Source: Coniferiporia sulphurascens (lineage: Eukaryota; Basidiomycota; Agaricomycetes; Hymenochaetales; Hymenochaetaceae). Taken from it: a DNA stretch of 64,000 bases. Positions 19,876 through 32,096 of the stretch are shown here, piece after piece. Within the stretch, counting starts at the first letter, position 1. Each line of letters opens with the position of its first letter. A program made the translations under genes and the position numbers. Where the stretch lies: contig NBBA01000002.1 of NCBI GenBank assembly GCA_002794785.1, forward strand, positions 2,480,001 to 2,544,000. Reading direction: 5' to 3'. The notes under the pieces are model-generated. The model was not told the DNA's origin and did no database searches. It saw only the letters and a list, made by a program, of their open reading frames with translations.

Positions 19876-22274
19876 ATGTCCGAACGCGCCGCCGACAACG
19901 CTGCGCGCAGCCCAAACAGCCCCGACGACGACTGCAGGTCGCGCGACACCCCGCCCACCCCGCCCAGTCCAGAAGACGCCGACCCCACAGGTGAGAACTT
20001 TGTCCTATCACGTCACCCGGAACCCGCTATCGACACTGAGACGCGCGCCCCTCTTGTAGACCTCAAGGGCTCCCGCAAGCGCGAGCGTGAGGTCTCGCTT
20101 GAGCCCGCGACCCCGAAGGTGCGTCCGCTGTGGCCCGGCGCGGGTGTGCGTCTGGCGGACGGGCTTGAACACACGTTCGCGCCCACGCCCACGCCTGCAT
20201 CCATCACCATCTGCTTGCTCACATGCCGTCGTGCCCCCCTTTCTATCCTCAGACGGACGAACCCGCCCCGAGTGAGCGGCGCACGCCAGCACCGAAAAAG
20301 AACCGCGTTAAGCTCGGCGCAACGAAGGAGGAGGACGAGACGCCGCCACCTTCGCCCGGCAAAACATCGATGGAGCTCGCGACCTCGCCCCCGTATGAGA
20401 CAAAGGTCCGCCAGATCAGCAGAAAGGTCCGCGGCATGAAGTGGGATGATAGGGCTGCGTCCGAGTTCGCGCAGGACGCCGACACATCTGTCGGCGTCTG
20501 TGAAGCGTCCATCGGGAGCGAGAGCGGCAACACTCAACTTGAGGCAGCCGCCGAAATCTCACAGGAAGGACAATCCCTCCCGGAAGTGCTGAATCAGGAC
20601 ACTGTCAACGATGGAGCTCACAACCCAGGCACGGATATGTCGACGGATGTACAAAATGGATCACCGGACCCGGAAAGCAATATGGTTGTTGCTGAATCCA
20701 GTACAGACGATCAAGAGAAGCGCCTCAAGCGCAAGATAGGTGACCGTCTTCCCAGTGCGAGTGTCGAGGAGCCTTCGGCCAAAGCAAGTGCCGAGGCCTC
20801 CAAAAGGGCGCGCGACGACGCCGAAGAAGATACAAACCCACGCGAGAAGAAGAGGCCCACGCCGCCCCCGGAAGAGCGTGGAGTCGAAGACATCAAAGAT
20901 GCCGAAACATCGACGACTACTGCAGTGCCTGAGACCGCTGCACCACAGCCCAAAGTCGTAAGTACGCGTGTGACGTCCTTTCAATAAGTTATTCTGAGTA
21001 TTATCTGGTTCTTAGGGTGGTTTCTTGGCATATGCATCTACTTCTTCACCGTTCGCCTCAGCAAAGGGACGCTCCGTCTTTGGGACAAAGTCTACCCCTT
21101 CTCCTAGTCCACTCGCTGGGACGAGCAACGGCGCAGTATCTGACCTCTCCTCGTCTGCATTTGGGGTCAAGGCGTCGCCCTCCCCGTTCGCGATTCCCAG
21201 CGCGAACAACTCAGGGTCGACCTCTGCTTCTGTGTTTGCGCCTACAGCCGTGTTCTCATCTAGTAACGCTAACTCGCTCAACAATCTGTCGACTTCTCCT
21301 ACTGGTACAAAACGCTCAGGTTTTGAAGCCTTTGCCTCGTCTTCCTCTCCTTTCGCACGATCGAAGTCACCTCCTACTGGCTTCGGGCTAGGTCGGAGCA
21401 AGAGTCCTACACGGCGCGCTCCGGGAAGTTCCATTAACGCGTTCAAGTCGTACGTGGGCTCCGGAACGCAGAGCTTTGCGGCGCCCTCGCCACCCGTCAA
21501 AAAGCTGCGCCAGGACTCGGGCGAAGATTCTGAGGGAGGGAAATCTACTGCAAATAATGTCCTGAGTGGCAACCCGCTAAATGGGGCCAGTCCCGACGGC
21601 AGTGAGGACGAGGGTGAGAAAGCTGCATCATTCGGCGATCGCCTGAGGGCGGGTAAAAATGCCTATGTGGGCCGAGACGGTAGTGAAGAGGATGACAAAA
21701 TCGTCGCTACTGAGCGGGAAGGTAAAGGCACGAAAACGATCAGCGTGATACCTGGTTTGACGATGCTTTATTTACTCTACAGTGCACACAGGCGAGGAAG
21801 AAGAGGACACCATCTTCCAAGTACGCGGAAAACTTTACGCGTTGAGTAATCAGAATGCATGGAAGGAGCGCGGAACGGGCTTGCTCAAGCTCAATGTGCG
21901 CAAATCGGATGGTGGAGGCGCGCGTTTAGGCAAGTCTATATTTAATTCGCTCATTCGGACATTTTGAAAGTAATAATTTATTTTCGCAGTCATGAGAAAG
22001 GAGGCCGTTTACACACTTCTGCTCAACGTGACTCTCTTCAGGGGTATGCGGTGTATACTTGCGCAGGACCCACGCTATGTGCGATTTAGTTGCATTGAGC
22101 CGGGAGGAACGGTGCACTATAACATCCGCGTCAGTAATTCTTTCAATCTGTTCTTCAAATTCCTGACGTCCGGTCCAACTATGCCTTCAGCTTTCGAATG
22201 CCAAAGTCGCGGGAGAGCTCATTGAAGAAATCAACTCGAACATTCCGGGCGATGAACCGAGTGAAGCAGTCTGA
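19876..22274 (+). CDS. Ran-binding domain (RanBD) nuclear protein, Yrb2/Hba1-like
   Basis: Exons 19876-19990, 20060-20118, 20253-20957, 21016-21721, 21783-21929, 21990-22129 and 22191-22274 give 651 residues. A long, charged, low-complexity N-terminal half (KKNRVKLG, basic KRKIGDRL, ERGVEDIKDAE) is followed by a Ser/Phe-rich segment with scattered PFA motifs. The C-terminal RanBP1 domain has VHTGEEEEDTIFQVRGKLY, WKERGTGLLKLNVRK, VMRKEAVYTLLLN and VRFSCIEPG. This layout fits yeast Yrb2/fission yeast Hba1, nuclear Ran-GTP binders assisting Crm1 export; a Nup2-like protein is the alternative. The intron after 21929 begins GCAAGT (GC-AG type). The RanBD assignment is firm; the exact orthologue is inferred. 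Confidence 0.85.
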
Positions 22275-23466
22275 ACAAGTGACCCTGAACCAACACATAC
22301 TTTGTTATTGTGTTTTTAACCGCCCTGCAGACCTTTTGTGCATTGATTGACTGAGGACATTCCTCCTTTATGGGCAATCACTTCCTGCCTCATACAAGAA
22401 ATTGCGCTGCTGTGTATACTGGTCACCACATCTGCTAATTGTCTTGCTTTCTCGAGCTGTGTAACATCTTATTATACGTGCGCTGGGTATGGTCAGTAGT
22501 GGATTATTTGCTCTAGACGACCAGATTTTTATTATTGTGGCTGTGGAGTCCTCCTCCCGCCGTCGAATACTTAGCTACTGCGGCCGCAGTTTGTCAACAA
22601 ACAGAAGGTTAATAAGGTAATAAAAATATCAAGCTTGGCACCCCCCCCAACTGAGCGTCGATCATAGGACACACATGTGATGATGTGTGTACTAAGTCGG
22701 AATTGCTTCCATCGCTTACTTGTTACTGCGTGCCTCATCCTTGGCGCTCTCGTAACTTGTGTTTTGTTTTTTTACCACCGAAGATGATGCAAACAGGCCC
22801 TGTGAGGGAGGGATGCCCCGGTACTTTGGCTTTCGCGGCGCAGGTTGCTTCGGTGACTCCGTAAAGTTATTTAAGAAGACTCCAGTGTTTCAGAAAGATT
22901 GACCTAGAAAAGGCAACCCCCTTGATCTGTCTACGCTCGCATACGACAAGCTGAGTCTTTCGTTGATGCCGGAGATACTTTTGGCATACGGTATGTACAA
23001 ATACATGACGGAACTGCTGCCGGGATCTCTTATAGAGCTGTGTCGTAAGATAATTTAAGGACCAGCATTACGGAAGACCTAATATCGAGCCCACTTTATT
23101 CATGGTTACGCTGCAGCTCCCTCATATTAGGGCTTCAGAGTGGAGAATTTATATGATCAACCTGTCGGCAGTGCCGGTAATCGGGGAGCCGGTTTGTTCA
23201 TGAGGAGCTCGGTGAGAAATTAATACAAGCAAATCGTGGCATATATCACTAATTCTCCCGCAACTGGACCAGTCGTAATTATTTGCTTCGCATACACTTA
23301 TTTGTATAAGTTTCTCTTGTCCTCGACGTATCTCAACGTGAGTGAGACTGTACTTTTCGATCCGAGGTCAATGTCATATTGCTGAGTCTCTAGTCAAGGG
23401 TGATAGTAGGATACATGTGTGTATGCTAACAGAAACAGGGGCTGCAGTGAGTTAAACCGGTGTAAG
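22275..23466. other. Intergenic region between two convergent genes
   Basis: About 1.2 kb lying between the 3' ends of the RanBD gene and VMS1. Contains a C-tract near 22640 and no open frame or motif that I can support. Confidence 0.5.
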
Positions 23467-25714
23467 CTATCGTCCGTTTGGTGGTTTCAGGCGTGCTTCG
23501 GCCGCGCGGGCTCGCCTCTCCCTTTCAATGCGGGCCCTCATCTCAGGAGTTAATCCCGCAAGGCCCTGACTTGCCGTCAGCGCTCCCCCAAGCTTCTGGG
23601 GACCAGCTTTTCCACCCTTCACAACTGCTAGAGGCACTACGGGTTCCTCCGGAGGGGCCTTTGCTGGCTCTTGCTCGCTCCGTTCACGCTCCCTCGCTTC
23701 GCGTTCACGGATCTTGTCCTTAAGCCCCTTTCGCCGCTCTTTCTTCTTGCTGTCGCGCTCCGCCTCCATCTCCGCACTCAACATGCTTGGGACGTGCCCC
23801 GCGCCGAGCCAGTCCCATGCATCCGGACGTGAGGCCGCGCTGCGTCGAAAGACGTCGCGTACAGCGCGCGAGCTGGCAATGTCGTATGCAGTTCTGTGTG
23901 ATCCGGATGCATCTGGAGCTGGAGACGTGGCTCGAGAGTCGGGTGTTTCGGTGCCGTCAGTGATGCGGGGTAAAATGGACGGAACAGCCATAGTGGGGTC
24001 TGCATGAAGGTCATCCAGCAGCCATGCGGTCGTCTCAGCTTGTCCAGAGCTAGACGCAACTTGAAGCAACGTTCCAGCCCTTTCTCCCGTCCATTCCGGA
24101 ATTGAGGCGTCAACTCCACCCATATTCGCACCTTCACGCTCCCAAAATGATTTGGCTACCTCCAAACGGCCCTTTCTAATCATCTCCAATAATCTTGCCC
24201 ACTTTTCCCGGAATACCTCCTCTTCCTTCGTTAGCTTGGGTACCGATTTTTTTTCTGTAGGCTTAGGTTCGGGAGCCGGGACTTGGGGCTTCGGCCTTGG
24301 CTTTGGAAGAGAAGCGAGGAATGCTTCATCTTGTGCTTGTAGCTCCTCCTCCGTAAAATGGGTAACCTTGACTCTGGTCAATTCCAAGAGACAGCGAGAC
24401 AGTTCTGATTGAGTCTGCGCATGAGTCAGCGGTGTTTCTCTGATGGAGGAAGTAAGAAAATGTAATCACTGGTCTGCGCGTTGGGAAAGGGAATGTTCGC
24501 AATCGCTCATCGCCTAATAACTATGTAGGTATCGTCGGGACCTTCAAGTTACTGCAAACCCTTGCTCACCTTTAGATATGATAGCCTCGTCATAGTCCAT
24601 AAAAATGCGTCTATTCGCACCACTTGCACGAATCCAGATCCGTTCACTGGCTGCTATGTCTTCTGCCCATTCTTCTATAAGAGCTCGAATATCCTTTACG
24701 AATGAGTCAGAACGTTTTTAAATATGTGTGGCAATAAAAATATTTCGAAGCTTACGTCGCGCAATGCTTGTTCGCCATATCGTCGTAATTGCGCACCTGC
24801 GCTCTTCGCATTTCCTTTCGAATTGTCGTTTAGGGATTGGGAACCACCTTGCTTTCTACGTGCTTGATCACACATATCAACCACTGATCAATTAGTTCCA
24901 CGTAAAAGAGCATCTCACTGGTATAGCGGTGGAAAGTTTTATGTCGTAAAATCTCCATCTCCGGCACAGGCTTCTTTTGCTTCCCTTTATGCGACGGACC
25001 TGTATCGGATTCGCTCGCATGGGAGACACGAGCTACCACGCCGGCGAAATGGCCACCAGCAACCATGAACATGGTCCACTTGCGGCCCTCGGGTACGGGT
25101 GATTGCATGGACCGTAATTCTGATAAATATGAATCTTGCGACAAGCCCTGTGGGAGAATGGTCCTATATATCCCAACTTGCGTAGCGGGTGGAGAATGAA
25201 ACCATAGCAATGCCGTCCGTGGCGCATTAGCAATCGCGGTCGGGGAGGGCGAACGCGATCTCAGACGGGTTTTGGCGAGTAGATTTTGAACAGTATCTGA
25301 GTCGGACGCATCATCGCCGTCCGAGGAGGATTCGGACCCGGAGAGCGAGTCCTCGAGGCCTTTGCAGCTATGTCGTCAGCACTACTGTCTATGGCAGACT
25401 CAGCATGCCTTCACACCTTCTACCAAAATCGCAAATTCTGCCTCAGATACCGGCTTCCCGTTCGCCAGCCTGGTTTTGACGTTATAGCGATGCCAGTCGG
25501 ATCGAAAATGCGACCTTTGATCGTCAACATCTGCGAAAGTCGCTCCCAGGCAGACATTGCATGATCTTGCTCCCGATGCCGCATGTGCTATTTCAGTTGG
25601 TTTCTCTGGTTCTGGGGTAGGTGCCCTATCCTGCTGTCGTAAATTTCGCGGCGCAAGTGTATCAAGTAGCTCCTGTGGTAAAGAGAAGAGGTGAAAGCTT
25701 GTCGTACGAGACAT
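23467..25714 (-). CDS. VMS1: VMS1/ANKZF1 peptidyl-tRNA hydrolase of ribosome quality control
   Basis: Six exons (25417-25714, 24919-25359, 24756-24862, 24570-24693, 24470-24513, 23467-24414) give 653 residues. A C2H2 zinc finger (Cys52, Cys55, His69, His75) is followed by the release-factor-like VLRF1 domain with LLWFHSPPATQVGIYR, RKWTMFMVAGGHFAGVVA and the catalytic loop KQGGSQSLND (Gln255 in the GSQ motif). Ankyrin-like repeats (AGTLLQVASSSGQAETTAWL) and a coiled coil come next. The C terminus has a perfect VCP-interacting motif, R-x5-AA-x2-R, in RERRARAAEAR. Vms1 releases nascent chains from stalled 60S subunits and works with Cdc48 at mitochondria and ER. The start at 25714 is chosen at MSRTTSFHLFSLP; an in-frame Met at 25810 exists but precedes a less family-like leader. 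Confidence 0.92.
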
Positions 25715-26006
25715 TTCAAAGGATAGGACGCTAAAGTCGACGGGAAAGACTGCGGGTGTCTCTTTGAAGATGTGGCGACGTGAAGACACTGAGCATTGGC
25801 CTATAAGCAAACTCGAGAGTCAAACAATTTTTCTGATTCAGATATTTCTAGAAGCGAAAAACCTGTGCCCTGGTACAGCGTCGAGTCAGACGCGGGGGTG
25901 AGTAGCGGAGACAAGTCATGAACGATGAGACCGCGGCACGTGGCTGTATGCGCCTCTTCGCGTGCGCGCTCGCTGGCACGATGGTAACAGTCCTTCACCA
26001 CAGACC
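25715..26006. promoter_or_regulatory. Divergent promoter of VMS1 and phosphomannomutase
   Basis: The two start codons are 292 bp apart and point away from each other, so both promoters must lie here. No TATA box is evident. Inferred from gene layout only. Confidence 0.45.
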
Positions 26007-27117
26007 ATGGCCTTTTCCGACTTCGCCAACCGCAAGAAGCTGCTTCTCTTTGATGTCGATTATACACTTTCTCTACCCCGGCTCGTGCGTAGATGACTCC
26101 CATTAATATGACAAGCGCACTGACCGGCACGCAGCCCGCGTCCACAGAAATGATCAATCTGCTGAGTGATCTCCGCAAGCAGGTCGCGATCGGTTTCGTC
26201 AGTGGGTCAAATCTTATCAAGATTCAAGAACAGCTTGGAGTGGGGGCCAAAAACGGTGCGTCTGTCTCAAGTCGTGCTGCGTCCGTATTTGTGTCACTCA
26301 CCACATAGGGTTGACATTGCACAGTCGTCGATGATTTCGATTTTGCTTTCGCCGAAAACGGGCTCACAGCTTACAGGCTGGGCAAGCAGCTTGCATCTCA
26401 ATCCTTCATCAATTTTGTCGGCGAGGAAAAATACAAGAAGTTGGTCAACTTTATCCTCCACTATATTGCAGATATGGATATCCCGATCAAGCGGTACGTT
26501 CGCGCTCTACCTATGGAAAATAAAAACAGCTAGATCATCTAATATTCCTTCAGTGGCACGTTCGTTGAGTTCCGCAACGGCATGATCAACGTCAGTCCTA
26601 TTGGACGGAATGCCACGTATGTTCACTGCCCTGGTAATCAGTGTACTTCACTTAATATTGTCTTCAGTGTTGAAGAACGATATCAATTTGAAGCATATGA
26701 CAAAGTAAAATCCTTGCTAAGCTTCTCTCTGTCTTTATTGACCGACCCCTGTGCAGGAGCATAAACTCCGCGCTCAATTTGTAGAAGTTCTCCGGAAAAC
26801 ATTTGCAGATCACGATCTTACGTTTTCTATCGGAGGCCAGATATCTTTCGACGTCTTTCCTCGTGGCTGGGATAAGACATATTGTCTAAATCATGTAAGC
26901 AGCGATAACTTTGAGGAGATCCACTTTTTTGGCGATAGGACGTACGAGGTAAGATATTTCTGAAAAATGCTCTTTCTTCTTACAAGTCTAAGTACACGCA
27001 CAGGGCGGGAATGATTACGAAATTTACGCGGATTCGAGAACAATCGGTCACACGGTTACCAGTCCGGAGGACACTGCTCGCGTCCTCAGGGAACTCTTCC
27101 TTTCTGGCGCAAAATAA
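26007..27117 (+). CDS. SEC53: Phosphomannomutase (SEC53/PMM type)
   Basis: Seven exons (26007-26084, 26135-26255, 26325-26493, 26554-26616, 26668-26704, 26757-26948, 27004-27117) give 257 residues, the usual size. The HAD-type active site [11 protein letters not shown] carries the nucleophile Asp16 and acid/base Asp18. Other family signatures are [68 protein letters not shown] and [16 protein letters not shown]. It converts mannose-6-phosphate to mannose-1-phosphate for GDP-mannose, N-glycans, GPI anchors and cell-wall mannans in the cytosol. The residue after Asp18 is Tyr where eukaryotic PMMs have Gly. That exchange is tolerated in other HAD enzymes, but it is unusual here. Confidence 0.95.
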
Positions 27118-29997
27118 TACTAGAATTTTATCCAATCTTTGGAAGTCAGGAATAATCTTGAAGAAATAGGACAAGAATCAGCCTAAGCCGGTCTTATTCA
27201 GGCGTTGTACCATATCATTTAAATCAAATCATTGGAAATTGACTCGAACTGGAACGGCGGTCGAAATGCCTCATTCGCATATGTGCACGAGGAGGCAACC
27301 CGGCGGATTTTATAGAGTGCCCACAAGCAAGAACGGCGTTTTTGTTGTAAAGGAACGGCTCGATGTTCCCTGGGACATAATTCCAACGTATCGACAGCAG
27401 CGCCGGTACCCGGTTTCGGATCATTTAACATATATACGAAATGGCAGATGTAGACCATATCACGTTCAAATACTAATTTGTGCGAGTGATGCCTGTCTGG
27501 AATAGTGTGAATCTGCCGGTTGCTTCTGCCCGGCTCGAGTGCACTTTATGCCACTTCGGTTTCTAAGCCGTGTAAGTAGTATACGGAAGGAGTAAGAGCT
27601 TGAGAAGATAGGTCAGGGCACGTCCTTGCGTAAATACCGCATAGCCGAAAAGGGACATATGCCTCACAGGGATTGAATGCCATTCAAGTACCACCCATTC
27701 ATTTGTTAGTCTCCCAAATTAGTAGATTTTGTATTTCAGTCTGTTTTGAATGGACGCAAGTTCCTCCCGGAATTAGCAATTGAGACAAGGAAACGTCCGC
27801 TGAGCATAAATAGCAAGAGCATGATAGCTTCTCACTCAAGGTATTAATTAAATGTTTATGAGCAGACGAGGAAAACAAGCAATTATTCATAAATCTTGAG
27901 CGAAGTGCTCACGGAAGCCTGAGTGACGGAACTGCCAGATCAATCCCTTCTTGACCTTGAACCACCACCATCTCGGGCTTTTCCCACGGTTCAATTGTCT
28001 AGTCAACTCACTATGCGTTAACTCGCAACTGTATTACACGCAGAGCAGCTTGCCTAGCATGCCTCCTCCACTTAGTACAGGGTGTGGTTGTCACAAAGAC
28101 ATATGCTGTCCCAGATACCGGTTGGGCTTTTAGGACTATAGGGCCTCGAAACCTCAACCTCAGACCTCATTCTCATCCTCCCAACTTAACCTCCTTCTAG
28201 GAAGATGGTCAAATCACGGTCGTTACTCCCCACTTTACTCAAACCAAACATCATAATATCGTGGACTGGCATGCTCAGCACAATCCCCCTCTCCATTCCG
28301 CTGTCCGTCTGCATCCCTACCAACTTCGCCTCACTGCACACACATGTGGTCCTCAAGGCGTCTATTTTTATACCCTATTCAGTTGAAGGGCCTTTTTCGG
28401 CAACACCCCAGAACATTGACGACTCACCCCTCTCACGGCTGGTTTCAAGACATCCATTTATGATACCACAATTAATCAAGGCGTATAGAGTAATCTATTG
28501 GCGTACCGTTTTAGTGGCTAGATGGGTCATCTGGCTTCTCAGCCTCGATCGACTTTGCACCAACCTCGCATAGAGTATAAATACCAAGGATGGTGGGACA
28601 TCCTTGCCAACACCTCTTACAAGATAAACAAACAAGATCACCTGCTGCCCTAGAGGGACGGTCCAATTGCATCTTTCCGCAGTTGGGTATTGGTTATGGT
28701 CCACCGTCGAAGCGCCTAATAGACTGAAGGCCACCGGAAATGCTTGGTTGTTGTTTCTTGTTTCAATTTTTCGCTTCTTCCCATACCTCCTCCAGCCATT
28801 TTCCGCCACTTCGATTGAACATAAAATCCTCTCACTCACGCTGTCCACAAGTAGCATAACACCAGAAACTTTATACCTTGTTAATCTCATCTTACACAAC
28901 ACCTTGGTCTGTTTTATCTTGCCTTAGATTACATCTCACTGTAGTGCAGGCACCGCGTCTTGTCTTGTTACTATTGCAGTATACAAATGCTGATTTAAAA
29001 ATAAAATAAAATAATTAAAAAAAAGGAACTGCCAGATGTCAACGACATTAGTAATACGCTCCTTAGCGCCCACGTGCCTAAAAAAGCAACCGTGACCCAC
29101 GAAACAGACTCCTGATTCCACGACCTTTTAAGCTTAAAACGCCGCAGCTTCAACGTTTACATGGACAACCACCATCTCGAATATCAAAATTTTTGAATCC
29201 AGAGTTTTACTAGAATCAAGACGTTGTACTAGATGACATCGCGTCTCTCTTCCAAATCGGTGACGTCTTTGGCTAAAGACGTATTACGTCCTCAATGCTG
29301 TGAATGGGGCGCATGTTCAGCATCGTTGAACAGCTGGAGAACGTATAAAAGGGTACGTACAACAGTCGCATTTATTCTTTTGGCGAGAACCAGCTCTCCT
29401 TGCCTCCTCTTTGGTGTGTGTAGGATGTTCGTCTCTCTTCTATCCCCTGACTATGAGGGTACGTGTGACTGCGCGCCGAGTCATTTTGACCCGGATTATA
29501 AAGTACAATGATATGTTCATGAGTTCAGTCTCCTATTCATCTGGGAGTTTAGTCAGAACCTAGGTCGATGTGCGGCCCCTCAAATTTGTTTGCCAATAAG
29601 GGGCCCTAAATGCAATGCCCGCGGCTTTTTCATTTATCCAATTTTACTGCATTTGAATCAGTTTGCTTATTTGACCTTGACTTGTGCTGCTTACTGGCAG
29701 CATATTAAAACACATTGTGATGGTACAAAGGTGCGCAGTAACCCTGCAACTTCACCTCAAATCCCCGTCACTGATACTTTCCCGGACCTAAGTCTACTGG
29801 ATTTAACTGTGCTTGGAAGTCATGCTCTTTTCGAGCACATAAAAGTCTTGCCGATCTAATCAGCCATGTTGAGCTGTCTCACCTCTCGCGTGTGTCTTTA
29901 CCATGCCCTTTCAAAGGTGACTTTATGGTTTCTATAAACCTGGGGAGCCATGGGGTTGATAATAACCTATTGCTGATTTTATACAGATTGCCATGAG
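27118..29997. other. Gene-poor region
   Basis: Nearly 2.9 kb with only short frames on both strands, AT-rich patches (29000-29020) and no recognisable transposon, RNA or protein motif. A TATAAAAGG at about 29345 and ACATAAAAG at about 29838 could be promoter elements, the second for the small ORF at 29998, but nothing else supports this. Confidence 0.45.
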
Positions 29998-30564
29998 ATG
30001 TTTTCGAGGCATCAGCTACTAGGAACGCACTTCTCGGAAGATCATTCAGACCTTATGGGACGTGTGCTGCGGATCCCATCGCCCATGCTTCGCCCTTTGG
30101 CACGTCCTTTGACCTATCAGGCTTTAAACTTAAGGCAGCTTCCAAGCGAGCCTGTACCATGCCTTTTTTTCGATGAGGTCACTATTTCATTGTATGCGAA
30201 AATAGCAGATGGCGCCATGGGCTCGTCGCAGTCGCAAACACTTGTTGATCATTCACAAGTTAGCGGGAAGAGGAGAAGACATGAGAAACTGGGATGGACA
30301 AATCGTCAGTCAGCTCAAGGGTCGGGAAGTGGTGGTATGACTGGAGGAGGTAAAGCCGAATCAGGTTCGGATGATATCGACTGCTTCGAGACGCTGGATG
30401 ACGTGCCTCTCGAGTCTGAACATGGGTCGGAAGTTTTGATAAAGCCAGTTGAAGATACGATTGAACAAGCTCCTACGGGAGGAAATCGATCTGCCGCAGT
30501 CCTGCTCCGGAAGGCCCCGGAGTCCTTCGGATTCGCTTTCATTTCACGGTTGGTAGAAGGCTAG
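29998..30564 (+). CDS. Possible small protein of unknown function
   Basis: Uninterrupted frame of 188 codons. The second half looks more protein-like than the first: from the Met at 30217 it reads MGSSQSQT, a fit to the N-myristoylation pattern MGxxxS, followed by a basic cluster GKRRRHEKLG and a Ser/Gly/acidic stretch (GSGSGGMTGGGKAESGSDDI). The true start might be 30217 (115 residues). I do not recognise the product. If real, a myristoyl plus basic patch would suggest peripheral membrane attachment. No paralogue or domain supports it, so it may be chance. Confidence 0.3.
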   Translation: MFSRHQLLGTHFSEDHSDLMGRVLRIPSPMLRPLARPLTYQALNLRQLPSEPVPCLFFDEVTISLYAKIADGAMGSSQSQTLVDHSQVSGKRRRHEKLGWTNRQSAQGSGSGGMTGGGKAESGSDDIDCFETLDDVPLESEHGSEVLIKPVEDTIEQAPTGGNRSAAVLLRKAPESFGFAFISRLVEG

Positions 30565-31604
30565 ACCGAAGAGATCCCTGACGGCTTAACTCAATGCAAG
30601 ACTAAAACATCGACTAATAAGCCTAACCGCCGCTTTTACGCAACAATTGCATTTAATCTATACATAGTTTGTCTATTCTTGTAGCGCCTATGGCTACATT
30701 TATTCACATTGTCTTGTTGATATCATCCGGTCAGGGCACCGGTATTAATGTCAGTGATTCGGACCTGCCTAAATTGAACCGTTGATTCAAACACGTACGT
30801 CCGTGAATGTTTATGTGTGTGAGACAGGCGATTGTGGCGCTTGCGTTGAGCCCGTAGCTCACAAGTATACATACTGATCTTCTCCGTAGCATTCATGGCA
30901 TATGCATTTACTAGACAGTGCAAGGGACACTCGGACTGAATTGTTGATCATTAAGTTTAATTTGTGTCGTCCTGTTGCAATTATTACTCTATGATGTACG
31001 TCCCCTGTGCCTGTTTCGCGCATCGGAGACATTCACCAGGAGTTTCTTGAGAAGACTCCACATCAGCAATTCAACCCGATGCATTTCATACAGAAACCCT
31101 GAAACTCTCAAAAGAAGGGTGTTCTGGACTCTAACAAACCACTGGGGGCATACCGGTGCATGATCATGCATATTCTTAGGGATTATATGGATACTTATAT
31201 ACGGCGACTTACAAGTCAACGTTTTAAACAGCGAGTTCAGAGGTGGTGGAGCTTATGTAACATTAATGTCGAATCAGCTTTTTAGAATTGAAATCACGTG
31301 CGACCATACACGGTACATTTTCCTCTCAATTAATCACCGGAATAAACAGGAATTCCCTGAGCGAGACCTGCTCCTGCTTTGATCCTATAGACATTCCAAA
31401 GTACTGATATTAATAACAAAAGCCCGAGTAGACGAGCTGTACCGTACATTAGAAAAGTCGTAATCGGAAGCAAGCGCGACTGTGATTTCCATTTTAGGTA
31501 GTGCTATACAGCACCAAGTGTCACCTCCCACTTGATCTCGTCGAAGTCTCAGCCAATAACGCCCGCGCAATCAAGACTCCCGGCACGCCCTCTCAAAAGC
31601 ACAA
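30565..31604. other. Intergenic region upstream of eL30
   Basis: No gene supported. The last 60 bases before the eL30 start are C-rich, as in many fungal ribosomal protein promoters/leaders. Confidence 0.45.
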
Positions 31605-32096
31605 ATGGCCCCTTCCAAGAAATCCAAGGCCGCGCAGTCCAACGAGTCCATCGCCTCTCGTTTGGCACTCGTCGTCAAGTCGGGAAAATACTCCCTCGGT
31701 TACAAGTCTGCGCTCAAGCAGATGCGCTCGGGCAAGGGTGAGTTTTTCCTTCCACTCGTCTCCGGGGACTGGAGCGTGAGGCTGAGAAGGTCCCCTCGCT
31801 GACGTTTTCGTGTGTTAGCCAAGCTTGTTCTCATCTCTGGAAACTGCCCGCCGCTCCGCAAGTCCGAGCTTGAGTACTACGCCATGCTCTCAAAAACGAC
31901 TGTGCATCACTTTGCCGGTTCGAACGTCGCTCTCGGCACTGCTGCTGGAAAGCTCTTCCGCGTTGGGTACGTATATTAACTCGCTTGAAGTTCCTAGGAA
32001 TCAATGCTGAAGTTATATGCTGTATTCAGTGTTATGACCATTTCCGACCAGGGTGACAGTGACTTGCTCACTATCGCAGAGGGCAACGCCGCATGA
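31605..32096 (+). CDS. RPL30: 60S ribosomal protein eL30
   Basis: Three exons (31605-31737, 31819-31966, 32030-32096) give 115 residues, close to the standard length. Diagnostic stretches are INSIASRL-like [67 protein letters not shown] and the ending [12 protein letters not shown]. It is a core protein of the large cytosolic ribosomal subunit. In yeast the orthologue autoregulates splicing of its own first intron; here the first intron is 81 bp, but no such structure was assessed. Confidence 0.97.

Noticed and set aside
27930..29035. GGAACTGCCAGAT present at about 27931 and 29025, considered as borders of an inserted element
   Set aside because: Only 13 bases match in full; neighbouring matches are too short to exceed chance.
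29388..29410. ACCAGCTCTCCTT shared with about 11908, considered as a solo LTR mark
   Set aside because: Similarity does not extend beyond about 14 bases and no TG...CA ends or target duplications are visible.
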